Source: Fragilariopsis cylindrus CCMP1102 (taxonomy: Eukaryota > Bacillariophyta > Bacillariophyceae > Bacillariales > Bacillariaceae). Taken from it: a DNA stretch of 64,000 bases. Both the position numbers and the translations under genes were made by a program. The notes below the pieces were generated by a model, which did not search any database, had not been told where the DNA came from, and saw only the letters and a list, made by a program, of their open reading frames with translations. The stretch covers positions 958,046-1,022,045 of the forward strand of contig FMBT01000292.1 in NCBI GenBank assembly GCA_900095095.1, written 5' to 3'. Of this stretch, positions 54,917 through 64,000 are shown piece by piece (the stretch's first letter is position 1; each line of letters opens with the position of its first letter).

Positions 54917-56633
54917 CTATGGAAAATATTCTTTTTCTAACTTCGTTGCCAATAACAGTATGAAAATAAAGCCAGTAATGATATAGTAGAATTCATTTTC
55001 GGAAAGCTTCACAAGACTATCATCATCACCATCATCGGTAGAATGTTTCCCATGTTCTTGTTCTTTCTCCAACGAGGAGATTCTTTGATCTTGCTGCAAT
55101 GCTTCGTCAGTAGGGCTCGCAGATGAATCTCGAGGAAAAAGCCAACTGAGGGATATGTCAATTGATGGTAGCTTACGAAAACTTTCTGAAGGAACATCCA
55201 CAACCGTGTTTATAGGCGACTTTCTCTCGGTCACTCCATCTTTTAATCTTCCTCCCTTTGTTCCAAAGAAATAACTGAGTTTTGTATCGTTAAACTTCCG
55301 ATGACTGGTGTCATCCTTGAGACCAACAACCGATCCCAATATTTTCTTCTCAGAGGGGGAAAACATGGCCTCATGTAGGGTCGAATCGGGGTTCGATTTT
55401 TCGTAGTTAGCTAAAAATGCATGAGTCCACCGTTCAATCACTGCAAGTCCCAAATCTTTGTCAGCTAAAATTCCGAGAAAAACGCAGAAGAGGAAAGACA
55501 TATGATGACGATGATGACAACAATAACGAATGATGTAAATAATTAATTAATTGTAAAGTGCGGTACAAGTGACAAAGACATGAAACCCAAGAAAACATGG
55601 GGAAATCCTTTAACTGAACGTAACTTACTATGATGCGCGTATGCACTCTCTCCTATCAAACTCGTACCTAACGCCAAGACGTTTGGCGTCGTGACTTTAT
55701 CAAAGAGTGTAAATGCTTGACATGTATCAGCTATAAACAATGCAGTTCCAAACTTTTTTTCTTCATACATCCTGTCCATTAAATTGGCAATGTCTTGAGC
55801 CATTAATTCCTCCTCGTCTTTTATATAATTTAGAGAGACAGAATAATACACAAGTTGGAATTGAGTCGATTACAGTACAACTGCGAGAGACAGGGTACTT
55901 TTTCCTTGTAGTTTAAAAATAAATAAATGACAAAACTCAAAACTACTCACCTTGAAATTTAAAAAACTGATCCCCTCCATGACCCGTCACGTATATCATT
56001 AATTTACTATCTTCATTCAGATTATGGAGTGACTTAGGTGCATCACCAAGAAGTGCATCCATAAACATCTGTACTGTTACATCGGAACCTCTATAATCGA
56101 TTTCGGTATAATTGGAATACCAGCTTGGACGATGTATACCCGTTGCATGCATCCGATTCTTATACGGGTTACGAGCGTTCGTGGCATATTCATCGGCGAT
56201 CACTGTCGTAGTCGAAGGTATAAAGATTTTAAAAAAGGAGGAAAATCATGAGCTAATCAGATTCAATAAATTTGCGTCGAAACCGCTAGCGTACTGTACT
56301 GTCACCAAATTACTATATTAAAAGCAACCCAATGGATGGGATGCATATTTTAACTGAAAAAAAGAAAGACGTACTGAGTATGATGTTTTCGTCGGGTATC
56401 CCATTTCGACGGTATATTTCGTACATTCCCAGAGCGTTTATCGCATGTCTATAGTTGAACCAATAGCGAGAAGATGAGACGATCATTGCGTGAATATTGG
56501 TTGGGTCGTCTAAGGCTGCTGCTTCACAATTCAAAAATAATATAGGGAAAAAAAATAGAAGAACTAACAACAAACAATACATCGCATTGCGATGCAAAGT
56601 TCTCCTATTTCTTGACACAAGATAATCGTTCAT
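54917..56633 (-). CDS. GPI transamidase catalytic subunit GPI8/PIG-K
   Basis: Four minus-strand exons: 56375-56633, 55951-56202, 55629-55817 and 54917-55464; all splice phases agree, giving 415 residues. The protein starts with a signal anchor (CLLLVLLFFFPILFLNC), then the C13 caspase-like fold: SSRYWFNYRHAINALGMYEIYRRNGIPD, YVTGHGG (catalytic His), FIADTCQA (catalytic Cys), LGTSLIGESAYAHH and IERWTHAFLANY. A C-terminal helix (FYYIITGFIFILLLATKL) is as in yeast and animal Gpi8. The enzyme cleaves the C-terminal signal of proproteins and attaches the GPI anchor in the ER. The extra 100-residue linker before the last helix is Ser/Asp-rich. No frame defects. Confidence 0.95.
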
Positions 56634-57797
56634 TGTTGTTGCTTTGGGTATTTTACATGCATTCTTTGTGAAAGGCAGTTGGTTGATACCATGTAAGATA
56701 CCATGTTATCATCCTTACGGTTCATCCTTGTGAAAGTTGAAAAAATACAAACAAAATTCGAGTTTCGCGTTCGACAAGCAAAAATTGAGCGAAAATACTA
56801 AATTTTCTTCGTCCCCCGAACTTTGACCATGATAATGTACGTGCAAGAAAAGAGAGTACCAATAATAGCTAGGGTCTGTCCAATGTATAGACAGATGTTT
56901 ACCTGATTGCTTTGGGGGTTAGACAGATCAATCAATGCTGCTTCTCTAACTAACAGTAAAAAGTTTATCTTATCAAGCAGTAGCTGCTTGTAGGACAATG
57001 CAACATGAAGTCAGTCTATCTTGAGTGGCTGCTCCATACATGGCTTTATTATCATCAATAATAATAGCAGTGTCTCTGCTATTATAGTAGTATTCCTCAC
57101 ATCAAGCACTGTGCAAGATTTAACAATCCCTCTATTGAAGTACTCATTTTTGTGTGCATACAGTCATATACCAAGAAAATGTACTACGCCCAACTGCATA
57201 ATTTATAGAGGATTAGAACACACACACAAACACACACACCAAGGAACCAAGCAAGCTCAAACACATGATACTGGTAACGATAAGGAACACTGTTAGGCAT
57301 ATTCAAATATTTGAGTAGAGAAAGAGGGAGGCATGAAATCTTTCAGTCCAAATTGCCATTTCTACCAGATAAATATTCTGTCGTTTGTTTTGTTTATTAT
57401 TAGTTTTTTGAAGTATCATGATAGGAGCAAGCAAGGCAGAAATGTTTTTCAGCATGGTAGAAATACACAAATCATCTATGGAACAACATTTTAAAAGAAG
57501 CTATACTATGTAAAATCTGCAAGTGTTTTTTGGTCCACGCAAAATTGTAGGCGTGACATACGTGAAGTATAGTTGAGTTGAATGAGAAAATGTAATTCCT
57601 ATGATGCAAATGCTTTTAATCTTTCGCAGTCGAAAAGAAGAGATCCATTGAGATTTAAGTTAAATAGTAAGCTAGCTAGGTGAGTTGTATTCGGGAGTAG
57701 TCCGTTGTTTTCTTCGAACCCATAACTTCACCTATGCACATACGTGAATACTTCGCCCTCTATAATCGCAAGCAATAGATCACGGTAATTTTTTCAA
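56634..57797. other. Intergenic spacer
   Basis: 1.16 kb between two minus-strand genes. Contains a short CA-rich tract (about 57220-57240). No coding region supported. Confidence 0.55.
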
Positions 57798-60700
57798 TCA
57801 AGAGGAAACTTCTGTAGATGTAGACGTCGATCCATTTTGAATATCACAGCTAGTAGATGCTGAGTTAGAGGAGGGATTTTCTTCAGATACGTCATCATCA
57901 TCTAAATAAACGGCCTTGCGGGCTTGGTTCGCTGATAAGTTGAACAATATCAACAACACCAAAAGAAAGAATGCAGAGTGCGAAAGAAGAGCGCGCGCAG
58001 TGAAAAAGGCATCTTCACACCAAGGAATGGTTTCTATGTTACCTTCATATCGCTCGATTGCAATATCAGCGAAGGTAACAAAAGGATAGCGAAAGGATGT
58101 CAGGACGACGCCGAATACAAGATTTGTTATGTAGACGAAAAAACGACCCAAAATGTTTGATTCGAGGAATAATATTCTTGTGGATGATATTACTGAACAT
58201 ATTGCACTGATTGTCATTTGAAAAGCGGCCGCAACTTTATCTGGGATAATTGGAAGTAAAGAGGTCTCAGCAACTTTGGATATTGAATAAGCGTTCCAAA
58301 CAATCCGTTGAAGAACCTTGACTAGGCCAGGCTTAATGATACCAAACCCAATCATACCTGCGCTAACAGTGGCCACCATCCAATGAACATACCGACTGTA
58401 AAACGCTATTGTCCGTTTTCCAGCAATTGATCCAAGCTGCAAGGCAGAGAATGCGTACATTAAGGCAACGTAGCAAAGAATGAAATGAACCCAACCAGCA
58501 AACCCAATGTAGGCAATAGTTACTAGACCTCTTACTCTTTCCATCCAAAAGGAACCTTCCCGAAAAGCTACAAACTTCTCAAAGGCGGTATCTAAGTAGA
58601 GGAGACAAAAAAGAGACACCATCAAAAATTGAAGTACGAATAGCTTCGTGAACAAACCGTGACTCGACAGGGAAACTGTCCATTTTCGTCTTCTATCGAG
58701 TTCGTTTCCTCTTTCCTCCTGTTGCGTGTTTAGTGTGCGGGGAGTACTAGTTGGGTCCTCATCAATATGTGTGTGAGCTTTTGATTTATGACGATCTCGA
58801 GCTCTTCGTAGTTCTTTCAATCGCGACATAGTATCTTCGTTCAAATTTTTTGGTTTGAGCCGCGCAGCCGCTCTTTCTCGTGATTCTACAATTTCACGAG
58901 CTTTACGAAGTTGCGTCTTTTCCTCAAGTTCCCGTAGATAGGATGAGATTGGATTGGACTTTAATGTGCGCAAGAAAGAAGACGAGGTCGAGTATTTGGA
59001 AATATCAGACATATCATCAGAATCCCTGGGAATAGCTCGAACTTTAGGACTCTCATTCCCTGTTGTACTGTTGCCAGTATCAGCTGGTTCGCTACCACTA
59101 ACACTATGCGATGACTCCAAGTATTCGTCTAAATTATTATCATTGTTGTGTGCATTAAACAATTTGATTGCTTTCATTTCTGACTTGAATTTTTGTTTGT
59201 TTATAAAAACATCAGCCAAATCCAGCTGGGCATCAGATAACTCAAAAGCAGATATAGGAGGCATTTGCCAACCTCTTATTTTACATATACCTCTAAATTT
59301 CGGTAGAAGGAAACGTCTATAGAAATCATCGTCTTCTCTCATTTTATAGCGTGAAGGTTCGTAATCGGATCGCGTGATATCTTTCGAGCCGCTCCCTGCA
59401 TCTTGTATAGGATAAGGCCACACATACGCTTCATTATGAAATCCAATAGTGTTGGTGGAATAAATGGTAGATTGAGATCTATGTTAGCCACTATTTTAGT
59501 TGTTGATGAAGTGGCAGATTCTATGTGGATCTGGGCTGAAATGGACCGAATTGTCATTCTTTCCATTTCCCGTGCGTGTTGGTGGAGGCGGTAGATCTAG
59601 TGTGTCCAATATAGGGTCAGTACGAAGCGAATCTTCTATTCGAGTCTCTTCGGCGGCGTCAAACCCGCCACTTCCGATACTACTTGTCATACTACCAGAT
59701 CTTGATGCAACTCTATTCAAATCCCGTTTATCATCTCCATCTAAATCTTCCGGACGATCAGCTATACCTTCTGCAACCAGCAAAACACTTCCATCCTCAT
59801 ACATCGAATCACACCCAATCGCTCGAAAGCAAGCATCACGCATTATCCCAAAATGAGGTAAACCCACGACAAACCAGCCAACAGTATCCTATCACGATAA
59901 ACGCATGATGAGAACGAAAAATAGAGAAACGGAAACGATGATTAGTGACTATTCTATCTATACCACTTTAATACATATACATATCATATCATATCATATA
60001 CATTCCACCAACGAATGAGTCAAGTCACGTCACGTCACGTCACGTCATGTATATATCCTTACGAGTTTATCAAGATGTGCAACTGTCATACTAGATGTAA
60101 CGAAAGGTGCCCATAGATAAGTCAAATCAATTTCTCGTAATACAGCAATTTGATTAAATAATGATGCATCTTCAACAGTACCCTCTAATTTATAGACAAA
60201 CTTCCATCCGATTCTTTTCTATAGTATGTTGTTACACCAAACATTGTCTGTGCATGTGTCCAATCGTCGTTAACATCAAGATTTTTCTTTGCTTTTTCAA
60301 AAAGACGACATCGGTCCTACATTTTAGAAGGTTATATATATATATTATATTATAGTGACGAAGACGACGACAAGTCGAAGTGAACAAGAGAAGGGGAAAT
60401 ATTGGAATTCAAAAAGAATGACGTCAAGGAGGAGTTGAGAATCGTTAAAAATGAATGAATGAATGAACGAACGAACGAACGAACGAACGAACACTACTAG
60501 TATGTGCGTTTCCAATCATTTATAACCCCCCCCCCCACTTGTATGTATAATGCATAATGTATATTATACCGCATGCCATGGGTACGTACCTCCATTTTAT
60601 TCAAGATATCTTCATTCTCGTCTAAAGTTCACGAGCAAGGAAAAGATTTTTTTCATTAACTTTAGCTTTGTTCGTACTGTTCTGTCTCTTTAATAGTGAA

Positions 60701-61586
60701 CTACTCGGTCTTTTCGATTTTTCGACTGTTGTTGTTGTTGTCGTTGTCGTTGTCATTATTACCGGGAATTGTTATTTTACTTTCTTGTAACCGATCTAAG
60801 ATACTGTTATATAATTCTTGTGCAGATAAATATCGTCATCTTCGATTAATCGAAGTACTCGTTTCGCATCGAAGAAACAAAGATCAGAGGGCTCACCGCT
60901 ATCATTTGTAGTCGTCGTGCTTTTATTTATAACGATTTTACTACCTACAGTAGTAGAAGGAGTACTACGACTCGTATTGGACTGATAGTAGGTGAGCAAC
61001 CTGATAATAACGGTATCGAGCCTGTAACACTTGTTATTGTTTTATTGGTACAGTATCCTTTTCTCTCGTTGAATAAACTATTATATTGCTATTATTATTT
61101 GTTACCTCTCTGTGGTCTTCACGAAAGGAATATATGAATATGAAACGAACTCCTAAATGTCGAACAAAGGAAGTACGGTAGCGAAATAAGAAACGTTTCT
61201 ATTATTTCACCCTGATATATTCGTTGAGCGATGTTCGAATGTTGACAGAACAATCAAATTAGACATAAAAAGATTCCTTTTGAGCAATGAAATTAAAAAA
61301 ATCTTACTACAGCGCGCACGGAGGCAAGGCCAACTAAAAATTGTACGAAGAGTCAATGCCAACGGTTCATTATTATTTTCTGTTTTTGCTTTATTTACAG
61401 TGTTCAGTTGAACAGTACATTTATGTGTGTGATACGATATTTTTGTATCGTAAAAGTCATAAAAATGGAACTAGCACATTCCAATTTCAAAAGACAATCA
61501 TGACAAAACTGATAGTATAGACATAGATATACAACATACCGTATCACCATCGTCGTCATAAAAGGAAACGAACTTACATCAGCCAT
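57798..61586 (-). CDS. START-like lipid-binding protein with membrane domain
   Basis: Four minus-strand exons: 61540-61586, 60590-61000, 60063-60316 and 57798-59888, about 934 residues. After a short N-terminus (MADVSSFPFMTTMVIRLL) and a disordered stretch, residues about 130-420 look START-like: WTHAQTMFGVTTYYRKESDGSLSI, LWAPFVTSSMTVAHLDKL joined to DTVGWFVVGLPHFGIMRDACFRAIGCD, and LNLPFIPPTLLDFIMKRMCGLILYK. The last 350 residues have a coiled-coil-like basic region, then four or five membrane helices. Six one-base corrections are inferred (near 60829, 60724, 60629, 60189, 59545 and 59344); they agree with each exon's length modulo 3. Lipid transfer at a membrane contact is a plausible role, unproven. 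Confidence 0.65.
59975..60050. repeat. ATATC and GTCAC pentamer microsatellites
   Basis: Two pentamer arrays sit close together in the last intron of the START-like gene: CATAT/ATATC copies near 59980-60000 and five GTCAC copies near 60023-60048. Confidence 0.85.
60448..60538. repeat. GAAT/GAAC tetramer array and C12 homopolymer
   Basis: A GAAT array changing to GAAC (about 60450-60491) followed by a 12-base C run (60527-60538), all in an intron of the START-like gene. The long C run is unusual in this AT-rich sequence and hard to sequence accurately. Confidence 0.85.
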
Positions 61587-62587
61587 GTCTGCGTCTATCT
61601 CCGCCGGTCCAAAACCAGAATTAATAGAAGCTACTGAGGTATGTGTCGTTTACTGTGTTGTAAATCGTTTGTTGTGTCGTATTGTTTATTACACGCACAA
61701 CAAAATCATCAGTAGCGAGAATGACATATGCAGAGTGCAAGCAAACTCCTTTGTTTCGTTTTGTTTCCAATGATGGCAATTCTACATGAGATTTCAGAAC
61801 TACTTTGTAAAAGAAGTTTATGTTGACGAGGAAGGCTTTGCCTTTCTTTTAAAACTATATCCAGAGGAAACAAACACAAACGAAACCACGACAACGCAAC
61901 GTACTGTACTGTAGCCAGGGATCATTTATTATTTACTTTTTATGTATCTTTTATTTCTTTTTTCTTTCGGATTATGACGCGAGAAACGTCATCCTTCAAG
62001 GACGAGAAAAACAAAATAATCGGACGTTAGACTCCTTGATCAGACTTTTTAATAAAGAGCATGTTGACACCATTTTGCTAGATAGTATCAGAGAAGAGCC
62101 CAGGAGAAAAAGAAACAAAAGAAATAATAAAAAAGAGAAGAGACATGATCTGTTGCCTATTCATTTATCCAATCTATTCATTCAATTTATTCGTCCATTC
62201 ATTCATTCGTTCACCTACATTATCACTAACGACTCTTCTTAAATAAATAATCCTTCTTCCGCAATATCAAATATACTATAGACGACGATTTCAGTAGAAT
62301 TTAAACCAATACCATCAGTAGATAAATATGGATTAGAATGGAAACAAATTGAACATCAATGGGACACAAAACCTGTTGGTAGTATATCATTGTCAGTACA
62401 GGGTGAAGGTAAATTGGTTACAGGTGAAGCGATTGATCTATTACCTGGGATGACATACTGTGTTCGATCTTACTGCATCAATTCGGATGGATTAAAGGGT
62501 ACACCAGGACCCGAATTAATCATTGATACTGAACAAGTTGGATGTACACCGAAAAGTGAAAAATCTTGTGGTTGTATTATACAATAA
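61585..62587 (+). CDS. Small fibronectin-III-like protein with CaaX box
   Basis: Three exons: 61585-61638, 61798-61900 and 62295-62587, all GT-AG and phase-consistent, 149 residues. The body forms one fibronectin type III-like domain: KYGLEWKQIEHQW supplies the tryptophan strand, and LLPGMTYCVRSYCINSDGLKGTPGPELII gives the conserved Tyr strand and the end of the fold. The C-terminus is CGCIIQ, a CaaX prenylation motif where terminal Gln suggests farnesylation. The product would be a lipid-anchored cytosolic adhesion-type domain without a signal peptide. Function unknown. Its ATG overlaps the antisense ATG of the START-like gene. Confidence 0.75.
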
Positions 62588-63379
62588 GTATAGTTAGTTG
62601 TTGGTTAGGTGGTTGGTTGTTGTTTCGCGACCGACTTCCAAAAGCAAACAAATATAAACGAATACATCTATCTTTTCGAGATGAATGATAAAATAAAAAT
62701 GTGAATGTCAACGTAATTATTTGTGTATAAAATTATATGGAGTACATTTTAAAAATATATAGAATAAATTATATGTTCTTAAAATCACATAAAAATCTAT
62801 CAACATACATGTAGATATAACACTATCATCGATTGTTCCACTTAAAGACAAGTAATACGACTACACTAATTGTAGTTGCAGCAATATTGTCATATCTAAC
62901 TAGTAGCTGCAATTTTTTTTTAAGTAGCACTAGCATTAGACTAATAGGTCACTTTCGTCATAAAAAAGAATAAATGTAAGTTCTTTTCTACTGTACTTTG
63001 CTCAAGTATGAAGTGACTCAATTCAACAGCAGTTAATTGTACACGGAACTTTATATATCCTACTATCAAAATACAGGGTCTGCCTACATCAGGATTGGAT
63101 GGTTCTTCTTCATGTGATCGAATACGATAAAATAATAATGAATATTGGTGTTTTATTAATATCCTCAAAATTATCAACTGTCCTAAAAAATGATAATATA
63201 TAAAATATATAATTCAAAGATGTAAAAACTGTAGAAACCATACCACATTATATTAATGCACTGAAATGATTCACATCACACACATACATCACATCATCAG
63301 GAAAGTCAATCAAATGATGATATGCAATATGCATATAATATATTATATTATAAATGCAAGTAATATGTCCATTATAATA
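62588..63379. other. Intergenic spacer at the window end
   Basis: AT-rich. A 78-codon frame on the minus strand (62941-63177) shows no domain and could be an exon of the copy that follows, but I cannot connect it. Confidence 0.45.
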
Positions 63380-63933
63380 ATTGCATTTGGATACGTATTT
63401 TTTTTATATAGTCGTACTCCAAGTGGTACACCAGCAGTGTACTTGCTAATGTACCCGATGCAGCAAGTTGCCCATAAACAAAACCCAACACACCTGTAAC
63501 AATATTGCAATTGGCCTTTTACAACCAATCGTTGTTGCATTATTGAAGAAATCGTTCCATTCTATGTCGCACCTAATGCAAGGCTATAGACTGGTCGAAA
63601 GAAACAAACAATAACATACATACTAGCATATGCTCTAAAAGGTGCTCTCCAATGCCAGGTGCTAATGGTGAAGACCAGTCTTAATATATCAAAACAAAGA
63701 ACGGGGAGGTAGTAAGTTATTAAATGAAAAGGAAAAACACTTATAATGTGAGTGTATAGTAATATTTCGTTGTTTCATTCATTGATCAATAATAAGTATA
63801 TTAACAAAATAAACCAAGGTGTTATTTTCCTTACTTACCTTCATGGATGCAATATACCAAGCAACAGAAAGTGTAATACTACCATTGATATTACTGATAA
63901 AGTTATAAGTTAAACCAAAATCGAATCCTAATC
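63380..63933 (-). pseudogene. Broken paralogue of the plastid FAM210-like protein
   Basis: Minus-strand remnant or error-laden copy of the family at 19485-20285. Exon 63839-63933 reads LGFDFGLTYNFISNINGSIT then LSVAWYIASMK and ends at a canonical GTAAGT. The next exon starts at 63679 with TGL, SPLAPG and HWRAPFRAYASMYVIV in three different frames, matching the landmark TGLSPLAPGQW and following helix of the intact copy. A Gly/hydrophobic tail with AGVPLGVRLY matches AGVPIFVPKV. Two bases would be missing within 40. Further exons probably lie beyond the window edge. Either a true pseudogene or a badly sequenced second gene. Confidence 0.6.
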
Positions 63934-64000
63934 CTATATAGCTTGTTTATCAAATTTCATGGAACTTTTTATTTTATTCCATGTATTTATCAGGATGTTG

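Noticed and set aside
60527-60538. C12 run as a G-quadruplex or functional element
   Set aside because: A single uninterrupted run inside an intron next to other simple repeats; more likely slippage or a sequence artefact.
62941-63177. 78-codon minus-strand frame
   Set aside because: Could be an exon of the adjacent FAM210-like copy, but neither splice signals nor family motifs tie it in.
1-64000. CRISPR array, tRNA or rRNA genes, telomeric repeats
   Set aside because: No spaced direct repeats, no convincing tRNA A/B boxes and no telomere-like arrays were found by eye; a covariance-model scan would be needed to exclude small RNAs.

Overview
This window is nuclear DNA from a photosynthetic eukaryote with a complex red-lineage plastid, most likely a diatom. 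Four predicted preproteins begin with a hydrophobic signal peptide followed by a phenylalanine-centred cleavage motif of the diatom ASAFAP type: the protein at 1710, the FAM210-like protein at 19485, FNR at 52886 and the protein ending at 45930. Genes carry few, short GT-AG introns (about 55-530 bases, usually 80-200) and are separated by short AT-rich spacers. I see no bacterial operon structure, no CRISPR array and no RNA gene I can support.

Layout. 1-28.6 kb holds: a plastid-type unknown protein, a 3-hydroxyisobutyryl-CoA hydrolase-like enzyme, a four-BRCT Dpb11/TopBP1-like protein, SDHAF3, a mitochondrial carrier, a WAPL-like cohesin regulator, a cytidylate-kinase-like protein, an ALDH22/Msc7-type aldehyde dehydrogenase, a plastid FAM210/DUF1279-like membrane protein, a VMA22-like V-ATPase assembly factor, a methyltransferase-like unknown and a 1281-residue multi-cold-shock-domain (UNR/CSDE1-like) protein. 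These genes are intact. 28.7-36.7 kb holds TEL2/TELO2 and an unusual PP2C-like protein, separated by a 3.3 kb gene-free stretch with a heptamer minisatellite and a 612 bp MITE-like element. 37-50.8 kb holds phenylalanyl-tRNA synthetase beta, a Pam18/Tim14 J-protein, a YraQ-type permease, a TVP38/VTT membrane protein, a large plastid-type unknown and a B-type cyclin. 52.9-56.6 kb holds plastid FNR and GPI8/PIG-K. 57.8-64 kb holds a START-like lipid-binding membrane protein, a small fibronectin-III protein with a CaaX box, and a broken paralogue of the FAM210-like gene.

The strongest structural observation is that several genes from 29 kb onward (TEL2, PP2C, YraQ, the 45.9 kb unknown, cyclin B, the START-like gene, the second FAM210-like copy) are readable only if single bases are gained or lost at short homopolymers. 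Exon lengths modulo 3 agree with the inferred changes for five of them. Neighbouring long genes are clean. Local consensus errors are the simplest explanation; real decay is the alternative for the PP2C and FAM210-like copies.

Functionally the window mixes housekeeping genes: chromosome cycle (Dpb11-like, WAPL-like, TEL2, cyclin B), mitochondrial biogenesis (SDHAF3, Pam18, carrier), plastid electron transport (FNR) and the secretory pathway (GPI8, VMA22, VTT). The most interesting items are a PP2C-like protein that has lost several metal-binding aspartates, a pair of head-to-head genes whose start codons overlap, and the MITE-like element.
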